Below are positions 1 through 6,135 of a stretch of DNA of 22,879 nt, one piece after another. The translations under genes and the position numbers were made by a program. A model generated the notes under the pieces. It did not search any database. It had not been told where the DNA came from and saw nothing but the letters and a program-made list of their open reading frames with translations. The stretch spans positions 1 to 22,879 of the forward strand of contig JAFGDP010000086.1 in NCBI GenBank assembly GCA_016932075.1, given 5' to 3'. Every line of letters begins with the position of its first letter. Position 1 is the stretch's first letter. Source of the stretch: Chitinispirillaceae bacterium (GTDB lineage Bacteria > Fibrobacterota > Chitinivibrionia > Chitinivibrionales > Chitinispirillaceae).

Positions 1-44
1 CCCCTGCCAGGGAAGGTGGCGCTGAAAGCGACTGAGGGGTTTCT
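1..44. repeat. dispersed CCCCT/AGGGG palindromic repeat, copy 1
   Basis: The stretch starts CCCCTGCCAGGG and ends with a 22-base block at 23-44 (GAAAGCGACTGAGGGG core) that recurs exactly at 13337-13358. It lies downstream of the pilX-like gene and carries no gene. Similar CCCCTsAGTCGs/GGGGAG palindromes are scattered through intergenic DNA of many uncultured bacteria; whether this one is mobile cannot be seen here. Confidence 0.6.
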
Positions 45-148
45 GGTATTTTCCGCCGTTTCCGTGTGCGCGCCTCACCCCGGCTTGTCAGCCGCCCTTC
101 TCCACATTCGCGGAGAGGGGAAAGGGGAGAGGCGTTTTCGCGTGCGTC

Positions 149-164
149 TCCCGCCGAGGCGGGA
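149..164 (-). terminator. hairpin after the minor-pilin operon, possible terminator
   Basis: TCCCGC and GCGGGA form a 6-bp stem around a 4-base loop, 24 bases beyond the stop of the pilX-like gene. There is no T-run behind it on the minus strand, so intrinsic termination is doubtful. It may instead be part of the GC-rich repeat material filling 1-180. Confidence 0.25.
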
Positions 165-187
165 TGAGCGGGAAACGCGGCAAGCGG

Positions 188-1864
188 TCAGTAGTACGTA
201 TTGCTCTCCGCCCAGTCGTCAAGGAAAACGATGAGCCGGTTGTTGACGGCGTTTCGCATGAACACCGGGAACCCGGGAGGGGCGCGGTTCTGCTCGGTAA
301 AACGGGTGTCTTCGAGCACGTAGAACGGCTGGTTCGCGAGCCCGGTCGTGTTCCAGCCGCACCTATAGGCGCGGTACGCGCGCATGATCTGGTTGCCGCT
401 GACCTTGATCCCGCACTGCATGGGTCTTCCGATATATTTATCGTAGGAAATGTCAAAGGACAAGCACCCTTTACGCATTACGCCCGCGCCGATCTTTTCG
501 TTCATGGCAAGGAGCGATGCATTGATATGAAGCAGACCGTTGGTGCCGGTGACGGTTGGCGTTGACGGTGATGAGTGATAGCTGAACTGTCTGACCCACT
601 GGTCAAGAAACCTGATGCGCCACCCCGAGGCCAGGCCGATAAAGTTGGGGTTGTTGGGGGCCATGCCGTAACTGGTGCTGGCATTGTATGGGTCATACCC
701 TTCGACCGTCAGGTTGTCCACCGGCACGATATCATACCCCGCGCGCGTGGCCACGGAAATAGCCCCGCGGACCGTTCCATACACGTTGATATTATTTGAC
801 GCGATAAAAACGGTGTTAGTGTTGTAATAGTTCCGTTCGTGCACGCGGTTGCCGGCGCCGTCGGTATATTCGAACGTGTACCTGGGCATTCCCGAATAGA
901 AATCAAACCGCAATGTCGGGCGGTAGTCGTTGTAGTCAGAGCCCTCGTCCCGTCGCGATATCGGCAATATTCTTTTCGTGATACCCGGCAATATGGCGGC
1001 ATCCAGGACGTCGCCGTCGGTCTGCACCGAATTCAGGTTTATTGGCGTGGCATTGGGGACAAAGGTATTCCTGAAAACGCCGTCGAGTTGCGCGACCGTG
1101 GGATTGGGCCATTTCGCGTCAACCCCCCAGTTGTAGTTGTTGCCGTAATGGCCGATACCGTAGTTATGGTGCCCGAAATAATTGGGCGCGACAGCGTTGA
1201 TCGCGTTCTGCGCAACGGTCACCGGGCCGTTGAATACCACCGGCCCTGCCCCGCCGGGTACCGCGTCCTGGCTCAAGCGCAGGTAAATGGAATTCAAATG
1301 CATGGGCCCGTTGAACGTTGTTCCCCTGAAACCGCCCCAGTACAGATCGTCCGGGTCAAGCGGGGCCCATGCCGGACCCTCGCCCGGATCAAGGCTGTAC
1401 CCGTCATAAAAGGTCGTATACTTTGTCACGGACTGGGCCTGCGCATTGCCCACCGTTATCCGTTTGAGAAACGTGGACGCGGTTTGTGCTCCGCTGCCTG
1501 CCGGGTCCCTGAACACTTCGGAATTGATGGAGGCGGTATTGGCGAGCGTCGCGTTGGGCGCTACCCTGACCCTGAGGTCCATTCCGCCAATGGTGACCTG
1601 CGAATTTCCGAATGGATTGGTCGAATTGTTGATGCCGGGAAACATGGCCTGACCGCTCAGCCAGGTCGCGGCAAGCATGGTCCCGGATTCCGCGGCATGG
1701 AACGCCTGCTCGAGCTGCAGCGCATGGGTCTCGCTGTTAAGGCTTGAGGAGCTGACCTGCAGGAACCCGATGCCTGCAACGGCAATGATCACGGAAAGCG
1801 CCACCGCGCCCACCAGGATCGAGCCGGAGCGGTTGCCAATGATGTTTTTTTTCAGTTTCTGCAT
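188..1864 (-). CDS. PilX-like large minor pilin / DUF4900-type exported protein (558 aa)
   Basis: Third gene of the minor-pilin operon. The N-terminus is a short basic stretch (MQKLKKNIIGNRSGS) followed by one hydrophobic helix (about residues 15-37) and the AFHAAESG block typical of PilX/GspK-type pilins. There is no Glu at +5 after the putative prepilin cleavage site, which is normal for GspK/PilX. The rest is a large Asn/Tyr/Gly-rich exported region. A stretch around residues 390-430 (FIASNNINVYG, TVRGAISVATRAG) resembles DUF4900 domains. At 558 residues it is about three times the usual PilX length, so the extra part may be a tip domain or adhesin (inference). I chose the ATG at 1864 because AGGAGG lies just ahead and the prepilin-like leader begins there; the frame is open to 2056, but that part reads as antisense-like noise. 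It overlaps the pilW-like gene by 13 bp. Family placement is good; function at the pilus tip is inferred. Confidence 0.8.
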   Translation of the reverse strand: MQKLKKNIIGNRSGSILVGAVALSVIIAVAGIGFLQVSSSSLNSETHALQLEQAFHAAESGTMLAATWLSGQAMFPGINNSTNPFGNSQVTIGGMDLRVRVAPNATLANTASINSEVFRDPAGSGAQTASTFLKRITVGNAQAQSVTKYTTFYDGYSLDPGEGPAWAPLDPDDLYWGGFRGTTFNGPMHLNSIYLRLSQDAVPGGAGPVVFNGPVTVAQNAINAVAPNYFGHHNYGIGHYGNNYNWGVDAKWPNPTVAQLDGVFRNTFVPNATPINLNSVQTDGDVLDAAILPGITKRILPISRRDEGSDYNDYRPTLRFDFYSGMPRYTFEYTDGAGNRVHERNYYNTNTVFIASNNINVYGTVRGAISVATRAGYDIVPVDNLTVEGYDPYNASTSYGMAPNNPNFIGLASGWRIRFLDQWVRQFSYHSSPSTPTVTGTNGLLHINASLLAMNEKIGAGVMRKGCLSFDISYDKYIGRPMQCGIKVSGNQIMRAYRAYRCGWNTTGLANQPFYVLEDTRFTEQNRAPPGFPVFMRNAVNNRLIVFLDDWAESNTYY

Positions 1865-2388
1865 GAGAATACCTCCTGTCCTGAAAAGACCGTGTCTTTT
1901 TGAGAGAGGTACGAGGCAACGATATTGAGGTTGAGCGTCACATATTTCCTGTTCGGCGCAAGAATGAAGTTGCTTGGTGGGTTGATTGTCACCTGCACCG
2001 GACCATCGGACGGATTGATCACGAACGGGACCCAGTTGTTGACCGACGTGCTCCACTCCTTGAGCGTGGTGCCGTCGATGAGGAAGCCGCCGATGCGGTT
2101 GCCGCTCGCGTCATACACCTGGAACGACTGGGTCGTTGACTGGGGAAAACTGAACGTGGACGAGTGCCATGTCTCGCCCATCTCGAGAACGGCATTGGAG
2201 CCCCGCGTTGTCTGCGAGATCTGGGACACCACGGTTTCGTACTGCTGGAGCAGTTTCGCGTTGAGCGCGCTGCTTTTCACCTGGTCGCCGTTGAAATAGA
2301 TCACCGTGACCATGACGGTTCCGATGACCACGGCCACCGCGGCGGTGATCAGGCCTTCGATAAGAGTCATGCCGGCTTTGTTCTTCAT
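1852..2388 (-). CDS. PilW-like minor pilin (prepilin, 178 aa)
   Basis: A type IV prepilin: MKNKAG leader, predicted cleavage after Gly6, then MTLIEGLITAAVAVVIG with Glu at +5 and a single hydrophobic helix of about 22 residues. The remaining 150 residues form an exported domain without cysteine pairs until the final VFSCRN. Length and position between a PilV-like and a PilX-like gene fit PilW, a component of the minor-pilin complex that primes pilus assembly. Start choice: the ATG at 2388 overlaps the upstream stop as ATGA, the usual sign of translational coupling; an alternative ATG four codons earlier (2400) would overlap more and lengthens the leader to MGLAMKNK. The gene ends 13 bp inside the pilX-like gene. 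PilW identity rests on order and size, since the C-terminal domain is poorly conserved. Confidence 0.8.
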   Translation of the reverse strand: MKNKAGMTLIEGLITAAVAVVIGTVMVTVIYFNGDQVKSSALNAKLLQQYETVVSQISQTTRGSNAVLEMGETWHSSTFSFPQSTTQSFQVYDASGNRIGGFLIDGTTLKEWSTSVNNWVPFVINPSDGPVQVTINPPSNFILAPNRKYVTLNLNIVASYLSQKDTVFSGQEVFSCRN

Positions 2389-2807
2389 GGCGAGACCCAT
2401 TTTTCAATATTGACGCTTTCCGTGGTCGTGGTATTGGCGGCGCTCCGTTCCTGCCACGTCACGGTCATGGTGATCCGCTTGTGTGGTATGGCTATGCCCA
2501 TTGCACCGTTAATGTTCTGCTCGTTGCCGACCGTAACCGTGAGCGTGCCCTGCAGATTGTTCCTCTTGTCAATTAGCACGTTCTGATTCTGCGTGCCGGC
2601 AGCCAGGCCGTAATACGCGTCCCTTGTGTAGGTCGGCGTTTCCAGCGTGCGTTCGATGATTGCCCGTGCCGCCCTCCGGTGCCGGTCAAGCGATGTAAGC
2701 TCCTGCGCTTTTCTGACCATGGCAATGGTAGCAAATAGCGAAAGAGAGATCACCACGGCCGCAACAAGGATCTCAACAAGGGTGAACCCGCGGTTTTTTG
2801 CAATCAT
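2385..2807 (-). CDS. PilV-like minor pilin (prepilin, 140 aa)
   Basis: First gene of the minor-pilin operon. The leader MIAKNRG is followed by FTLVEILVAAVVISLSLFAT, a canonical class III signal with cleavage after Gly7 and Glu at +5. The helix runs straight into a basic, Arg-rich stretch (RKAQELTSLDRHRRAARAIIE), then a beta-rich domain with TVTVGNE and MTVTWQE. That fits PilV/GspI-type minor pilins. The frame stays open upstream to 2900, but the added part is an AT-rich promoter region; the ATG at 2807 begins the proper leader. Shine-Dalgarno is weak (GAAAG). Promoter boxes lie 38-66 bp upstream (separate entry). It overlaps pilW by ATGA. It could equally be a type II secretion pseudopilin, but no Gsp gene is near, while pilC and pilins are. 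Confidence 0.8.
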   Translation of the reverse strand: MIAKNRGFTLVEILVAAVVISLSLFATIAMVRKAQELTSLDRHRRAARAIIERTLETPTYTRDAYYGLAAGTQNQNVLIDKRNNLQGTLTVTVGNEQNINGAMGIAIPHKRITMTVTWQERSAANTTTTESVNIEKWVSP

Positions 2808-2844
2808 ACCATACTTTCGCGAAAGACGGTTTGAGTATATTATT

Positions 2845-2889
2845 ATTATAAATGAATTAAATAATAAAAGCAACAGGTATTTAAGCGCT
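2845..2889 (-). promoter_or_regulatory. promoter of the minor-pilin operon with AGCGCT box
   Basis: Reading the minus strand: AGCGCT (2889-2884), 10 bp, TTGCTT (-35, 2873-2868), 17 bp, TATAAT (-10, 2850-2845). Transcription would begin near 2838, giving a leader of about 31 nt. The same layout precedes both pilin genes at 7327-7371 and 13103-13150. The -10 is a perfect match to the sigma-70 consensus and the spacer is ideal, while the -35 is weak, as expected for an activated promoter. Confidence 0.7.
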
Positions 2890-3040
2890 AAAATTGGCAT
2901 GTTCGGCCCACGCGCCCGCCCTGGAGCGGCTCCTTTTTAATAAACTGATATTCTATGAATTGCGGTGGGTATAATAAATATCGTTACAGTAGCATTCAGT
3001 ATCAAGCAGCGGGTCTATGAAAGCGAATACCGGTGAACGC

Positions 3041-3061
3041 ACCGGAACAGGCGGCGTGATC
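3041..3061 (+). repeat. 21-bp direct repeat, copy left of the ATPase gene
   Basis: ACCGGAACAGGCGGCGTGAT plus C matches 4623-4643 with one mismatch (C to A in the middle). The two copies sit on either side of the DUF4143 ATPase gene in the same orientation. Confidence 0.55.
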
Positions 3062-3087
3062 GTGTCGTCCCAGCCTTAAAACCGTTC

Positions 3088-3125
3088 AGGAAAAAAGACG
3101 ATACCGATACCGATACCGACGCCGA
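3088..3125 (+). repeat. 38-bp repeat with three ATACCG hexamers
   Basis: Begins AGGAAAAAAGACG, continues with three tandem ATACCG units and ends ACGCCGA. A second copy at 5360-5391 is identical except that it has two hexamer units, so the copies differ by exactly 6 bp. Together they bracket the ATPase and the HigB/XRE locus. Confidence 0.65.
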
Positions 3126-3159
3126 GGGGCGTATGTCGAACAAACACCCTTTGCAGCAA

Positions 3160-4467
3160 TCAATCTGCCCCCGCAATCACTGCGGCAAGGTAGAGCGGGA
3201 CCACGATGATATTGCGATACCGGGAGTAATTTTCAAGGCTGAGGCGGATTCCGTAACTGCTGTTATGCTCGTCCATGAATACCGACATACTTTGCATCGA
3301 CCCCCGGGTGCCAGACTTGACCTCGATGGGAATAATCAGGGCGCCTTTTTGTATCAGATAGTCGACCTCGGCGTTGCTCGAACGTGCTTCGCGGTGCCAG
3401 TAGTATAATTGACATGAGCTGTTTGCGTTGCCGGAAGCCCTGATTTCAAGACCGGCAAAGACTTCCGCAATGCTCCCTTTGTTGATAAAAGAGAGGAGTG
3501 GACTCGTCAGAAGCTCGTTCAACTCCAGGCCGAGCAGGCGGTTGTGAAGGCCAAGGTCCAGCGGGAGCGCTTTGAATTTTTTTGCGTTGATCTCAGCGCC
3601 CAGCGGGATACCGTTCCCGGATGTATGGTAAACTTTGCCAACCAGCCCCGCCATTTCAAGCAGATCCAGCGCATCCTTATAACCGGTCTGTGGTCCCGTA
3701 TCACCGATCCTGGAATACTTGAATTTGCGCCCGGCCTGCAGCGCGACGGATTTCAACGTTTCAAACATTTTTACCCGGGATATCCGGGTCTTATATTTGG
3801 CGAAATCATCCTTGAATGTGGCCAGCAGATCATCGAGCGAAGACCTGCAGAGCATAAGGTCGCGTTTGTCTCTATACAGTTTGACCACCGCGGGCATGCC
3901 GCCGACAATCGCATAGGTACGAAAAAGGGCAAGGTATTTATCGTGAAACACGGTATCGACCGACGTCACCGGCATTTTTAAAAACGCGGCTGCGCCTTCG
4001 CCTTCCACTGCGGCAACAAATTCAGCAAACGACATCGGGTACATGTGCAGTGAAGCTATCCTGCCAACGCCGAAAGAGGGGAGTTGTTCCATCGCGAACT
4101 CAAGCAACGATCCTGCGGCTATTACGTGCAGATCAGGCATGCGTTCATGGAAATACCGAAGCGACCTGATGGCCTGCGGGCAGGAATGAACTTCATCCAG
4201 AAAAAGAAGCGTTTTTCCCGGAATGCAGGGGGTCGAATAGTATGCGGAAAGCTTTTCGCATAACGCGGCAGGATCGAGCGTCCCGGTAAAGAATTGCCTG
4301 ACCGCAACATCAAAATCAAGATTGACCTCAAGAAAAAATTCAAATGTGGAGCCAAGCTGCCTGATAGAGTATGTTTTTCCTACCTGTCGCGCTCCTCTGA
4401 CCAGTAGTACTTTCCTATGTTCGGCAGTACGCCAGTCATTGAGATTTTTTTCAATAGACCGCTTCAT
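3160..4467 (-). CDS. AAA-type ATPase with DUF4143 domain (435 aa)
   Basis: A member of the large family of AAA ATPases that carry a C-terminal DUF4143 region (COG1373-like); no biochemical role is firmly known, and they are typical of accessory regions. Visible parts: N-terminal MKRSIEKNLNDWR as in the family; Walker A GARQVGKT (residues 25-32); Walker B TLLFLDE (86-92); sensor-like AAGSLLE (117-123); then the MYPMSFAEF segment. The C-terminal half contains DFAKYKTR and LGLHNRLLGL, ending in a nuclease-fold-like EVDYLI and IPIEVKSG pair of the PD-(D/E)XK type. Length is normal and nothing is truncated. I chose the ATG at 4467, although the frame is open to a TTG at 4548, because the family starts here. 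No Shine-Dalgarno is seen; a possible promoter ends only 8 bp upstream, so the message may be nearly leaderless. It lies 197 bp downstream of the XRE antitoxin on the same strand. Confidence 0.85.
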   Translation of the reverse strand: MKRSIEKNLNDWRTAEHRKVLLVRGARQVGKTYSIRQLGSTFEFFLEVNLDFDVAVRQFFTGTLDPAALCEKLSAYYSTPCIPGKTLLFLDEVHSCPQAIRSLRYFHERMPDLHVIAAGSLLEFAMEQLPSFGVGRIASLHMYPMSFAEFVAAVEGEGAAAFLKMPVTSVDTVFHDKYLALFRTYAIVGGMPAVVKLYRDKRDLMLCRSSLDDLLATFKDDFAKYKTRISRVKMFETLKSVALQAGRKFKYSRIGDTGPQTGYKDALDLLEMAGLVGKVYHTSGNGIPLGAEINAKKFKALPLDLGLHNRLLGLELNELLTSPLLSFINKGSIAEVFAGLEIRASGNANSSCQLYYWHREARSSNAEVDYLIQKGALIIPIEVKSGTRGSMQSMSVFMDEHNSSYGIRLSLENYSRYRNIIVVPLYLAAVIAGAD

Positions 4468-4475
4468 ATACGTAA

Positions 4476-4505
4476 TATACAAAAAAACAGGGCGTATTGA
4501 GTCAA
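4476..4505 (-). promoter_or_regulatory. candidate promoter of the DUF4143 ATPase gene
   Basis: On the minus strand TTGACT (4505-4500), 18 bp, TGTATA (4481-4476). The predicted start of transcription would fall at or just before the ATG at 4467. The -10 is not consensus, so this is tentative. Confidence 0.35.
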
Positions 4506-4622
4506 TAAGTGTAAATAATTCAACCCGTATCGCAAGCTGTAACACCAAAAATACAACCCTTAATAAGCGCCGGACACGACAGTAAAACAGGCGGCTATCG
4601 CGGAATTTTCCCTGCAGCGGAT

Positions 4623-4643
4623 ACCGGAACAGGCGGAGTGATC
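4623..4643 (+). repeat. 21-bp direct repeat, copy right of the ATPase gene
   Basis: ACCGGAACAGGCGGAGTGAT plus C; see the copy at 3041-3061, one mismatch. Lies between the antitoxin's stop and the ATPase start, in non-coding DNA. Confidence 0.55.
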
Positions 4644-4664
4644 AGGGCGGCGTACGGTGGTCGA

Positions 4665-5048
4665 TTAAATAAACGTACCGGGATTCACATTGAATATCTC
4701 CGCGAGTTTTTTTGCCATCTCCTTGCTAATTGTTCGCTGTCCGGTCTCATAATCGGAAATATGCGCGGCATTGGTGCCCGCCTTTTCGCCAAGCTCCTTT
4801 TGCGTCAATCCGTGCGCTTCGCGAAGATGCTTCAGGTAATCGTCAGGTCCCATTTCTTTTTCCATGACGTTGAACCAGCCGGTCGTTTTAATGTCAACTG
4901 CCTCATCATACTGGTCCCGCGCGTCCGTAAGGTATTCAGAATACCGTGCGGCGATTTCATCAAGCACTTTTTTCGGCGTGCTTTTCTTGAAATGAAAAAA
5001 ACGGCTGGTAGTTCTTTTAATACGGTGCGTTCTCACGGCTGCCGGCAT
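4665..5048 (-). CDS. XRE-family antitoxin of a HigB-type toxin-antitoxin pair (127 aa)
   Basis: The C-terminal half is a clear Cro/C1-type helix-turn-helix: YLKHLREAHGLTQKELGEKA, then AAHISDYETGQRTISKEMA (about residues 71-112). Before it comes a segment with DIKTTGWFNVMEKE, a pattern usual in XRE antitoxins that sit behind RelE/HigB-like toxins reading HCHL and EVYYAGSRE. The protein would neutralise the toxin and repress the shared promoter. The start ATG at 5048 lies inside the toxin's 3' end (32-bp overlap) and has a GAGG six bases ahead, in the toxin coding sequence. The reading frame is intact, although the toxin in front is frameshifted. Assignment as an antitoxin is by family and position; its real binding site is inferred to be the palindromes at 5297-5326. 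Confidence 0.8.
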   Translation of the reverse strand: MPAAVRTHRIKRTTSRFFHFKKSTPKKVLDEIAARYSEYLTDARDQYDEAVDIKTTGWFNVMEKEMGPDDYLKHLREAHGLTQKELGEKAGTNAAHISDYETGQRTISKEMAKKLAEIFNVNPGTFI

Positions 5049-5287
5049 AATACACCTCGATCGTTATAGTGTCCTTTTCATGCGTCCAACAAGCGACATA
5101 ATGATACGTCAGGTGGCAATGAAAACGGTTCTTTCCAAGTTTGCTGAAATTCCGCCACTGTGCCGCCCCGCTTGTGCCGGATTCGATTAAAACGGCAAGC
5201 AGGGCTTTAAAGCGCTGCTTGCACGGTCATCGGCAGTTTTGGCACATTTTTAAGGACCCGTTTTTTCACCAAGACGGTATAGGTCAT
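5017..5287 (-). pseudogene. HigB/RelE-like toxin gene broken by a one-base frameshift
   Basis: Two frames join to a full toxin of about 90 residues. From the ATG at 5287 the frame reads MTYTVLVKKRVLKNVPKL and PMTVQ, then meets a stop a few codons later. One base further, the next frame reads RFKALLAVLIESGTSG, AAQWRNFSKLGKNRFHCHL, TYHYVACWTHEKDTITIEVY and YAGSRENAPY, ending at 5017. The second part is the conserved body of a RelE-superfamily mRNA interferase group. The shift lies at about 5215-5221; dropping one C from CAAGCAGCGC would restore VQERFKALL. As it stands no full toxin can be made without recoding. The break could be genuine inactivation or a one-base assembly error. Its gene order (toxin first, antitoxin overlapping) is as in HigBA. 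Confidence 0.8.
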
Positions 5288-5292
5288 AGCTA

Positions 5293-5326
5293 AATATACC
5301 CTGTTTCGGGGTAGTTGTCAACAACT
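5293..5326 (-). promoter_or_regulatory. promoter and operator of the HigB/XRE locus
   Basis: On the minus strand a perfect -35 TTGACA (5321-5316), 17-bp spacer, and -10 TATATT (5298-5293). Two palindromes overlap it: AGTTGT-CA-ACAACT (5313-5326) over the -35 and TACCC-N7-GGGTA (5297-5313) filling the spacer. This is where an autorepressing XRE antitoxin would bind. The toxin ATG is only 5 bases past the -10, so the transcript would be leaderless or nearly so unless translation begins further in. Confidence 0.75.
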
Positions 5327-5359
5327 GCCCGGTAAGGTGGTTGTCAGGAAAAACCATCG

Positions 5360-5391
5360 AGGAAAAAAGACGATACCGATACCGACGCCGA
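5360..5391 (+). repeat. 32-bp repeat with two ATACCG hexamers
   Basis: Second copy of the element at 3088-3125, shorter by one ATACCG unit. It lies just before the truncated HTH gene and may mark the point where that gene lost its 5' part (inference). Confidence 0.65.
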
Positions 5392-5417
5392 TGGCCGGTA
5401 CTAACGGTTATTGATCA

Positions 5418-5615
5418 GTGCACGTTATAGCAAATCATAACACGAGAGGAAGGACCGGCAAATCACAAGGTGAAATCGCACGCTTGCTCGGGATTTCTTA
5501 TCAGGCATACCAAAAGCTGGAAAATCCGAGGAGATGCAATCCCACCATTAAGACTCTGGAAAAAATCTGTGCCAGCATGGGAAGAAAACTCGAAGTTTCC
5601 TTCTCTGAATTTTAA
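5418..5615 (+). pseudogene. truncated helix-turn-helix gene fragment (antitoxin-like)
   Basis: A 65-codon frame opening with GTG and closing at 5615. The useful part is SQGEIARLLGISYQAYQKLE, then NPTIKTLEKICASMGRKLEV: an XRE helix-turn-helix and the short tail seen at the C-terminus of HicB-like or stand-alone antitoxins. The first helix is not recognisable, an in-frame stop sits two codons before the GTG, and repeat DNA lies immediately upstream. I take it as the 3' remnant of a longer gene. It has no good ribosome-binding site. If expressed it might still bind DNA, but that is speculation. Confidence 0.5.
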
Positions 5616-5743
5616 ACGCGGTGGTTACCGGGACAAACGGTGTGACCGGGCGATGAGCCCGATCAGCCGTAAATTAAAGACTATAGGGACCGCTAAAAAT
5701 CCAGCGTTTCTTTTTTTGCGCGTCCCAAAGGAGGGTCTAAGAA

Positions 5744-5899
5744 ATGCTGATTTCCATTGAAGTTCGAAGTCCCCCTCCGGGGGATTTAGGGGGCAATGGA
5801 AAAAACGCATACATAGAGATGCTCTATATCGATTCCGAAACCTTGCGCCACGGTGTATTATATTTTATTATTTACCTATCGGAGGTCCTTGAATCATGA
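5744..5899 (+). CDS. possible 51-aa reading frame ahead of hicB
   Basis: ATG at 5744 is preceded by AAAGGAGG at good spacing and the frame runs to a TGA that overlaps the hicB start as ATGA. The translation (MLISIEVRSPPPGDLGG at its start) includes the GC-rich repeat at 5767-5798 and resembles nothing I know. The ribosome site and the coupling overlap argue for it; the repeat inside argues that it is an accidental frame or a broken gene. Confidence 0.2.
   Translation: MLISIEVRSPPPGDLGGNGKNAYIEMLYIDSETLRHGVLYFIIYLSEVLES
5767..5798. repeat. CCCCC/GGGGG palindromic intergenic repeat
   Basis: AGTCCCCCTCCGGGGGATTT followed by AGGGGGC. The TCCCC-N5-GGGGA stem with a second GGGGG half belongs to a sequence type (GGGGGAtttAGGGGG) that is common in intergenic DNA of many environmental bacteria. 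One copy only in this window. Confidence 0.5.
5843..5871 (+). promoter_or_regulatory. candidate promoter of hicB
   Basis: TTGCGC (5843-5848), 17 bp, TATTAT (5866-5871). Transcription would start near 5878, leaving about 18 nt that include the GGAGG ribosome site of hicB. Confidence 0.5.
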
Positions 5900-6135
5900 A
5901 ATATTATTCGTTCAACGTTGTGATAGAGAAAGAATCGGAAGACGAAGGGTACTACGCGTACAGCCCAACCCTCCCCGGATGTTTCAGCAACGGCAGAACC
6001 ATCGAAGAAGCCCGCACCAATATAAGGGAAGCGATTGAGCAGCACATCGAATCGCTGGTGTCGCACGGCATGTCCATTCCGCAGAATGAAAACATCGTCC
6101 ATGTGGAGGGGTTGAGCATCGGAGTACCGGCATGA
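5896..6135 (+). CDS. hicB: HicB-family antitoxin (79 aa)
   Basis: Short HicB fold without a DNA-binding tail. Recognisable blocks are FNVVIEKESEDEGYYAYSPT, LPGCFSNGRTIEEARTNIRE and AIEQHIESL, the partly degraded RNase-H-like fold that binds and silences HicA. Start is the ATG at 5896, with GGAGG eight bases ahead. The stop overlaps the next gene as ATGA, so antitoxin comes first and the toxin is translationally coupled. Length is typical for the short HicB class. Because the neighbouring hicA is frameshifted, this antitoxin now appears to have no local partner; it may protect against HicA from elsewhere, or simply not yet have decayed (inference). Confidence 0.88.
   Translation: MKYYSFNVVIEKESEDEGYYAYSPTLPGCFSNGRTIEEARTNIREAIEQHIESLVSHGMSIPQNENIVHVEGLSIGVPA

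Larger units (their letters stand above)
2890..3159. other. intergenic stretch with hairpin and repeats, no gene seen
   Basis: Upstream of the minor-pilin promoter there is no credible reading frame. The stretch contains a perfect hairpin, CCGGTG-AACG-CACCGG (3030-3045), and two short repeats described separately (3041-3061 and 3088-3125). A small GGAG-CGG-CTCC hairpin followed by five T (2922-2939) could terminate plus-strand transcription weakly. Confidence 0.5.

Noticed and set aside
839..1747. 302-codon plus-strand frame
   Set aside because: Lies antisense to the pilX-like gene, is rich in Arg, His and Val with no recognisable domain; a shadow of a GC-rich coding strand.
1865..2056. 64 extra codons at the front of the pilX-like frame
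   Set aside because: They overlap the pilW-like gene in another frame; the prepilin-type leader and AGGAGG site place the start at 1864.
2860..2900. Sigma-54 promoter for the pilins
   Set aside because: TTGCTT at 2873-2868 looks like a -12 box, but no TGGC-type -24 stands at the proper distance; the sigma-70-like boxes fit all three sites better.
3088..3125. CRISPR-like repeats
   Set aside because: Only two widely separated copies and tandem hexamers without spacers; no cas genes.
5470..5760. 96-codon plus-strand frame
   Set aside because: Overlaps the HTH fragment in another frame and reads through repeat-rich DNA; the HTH frame has the recognisable domain.
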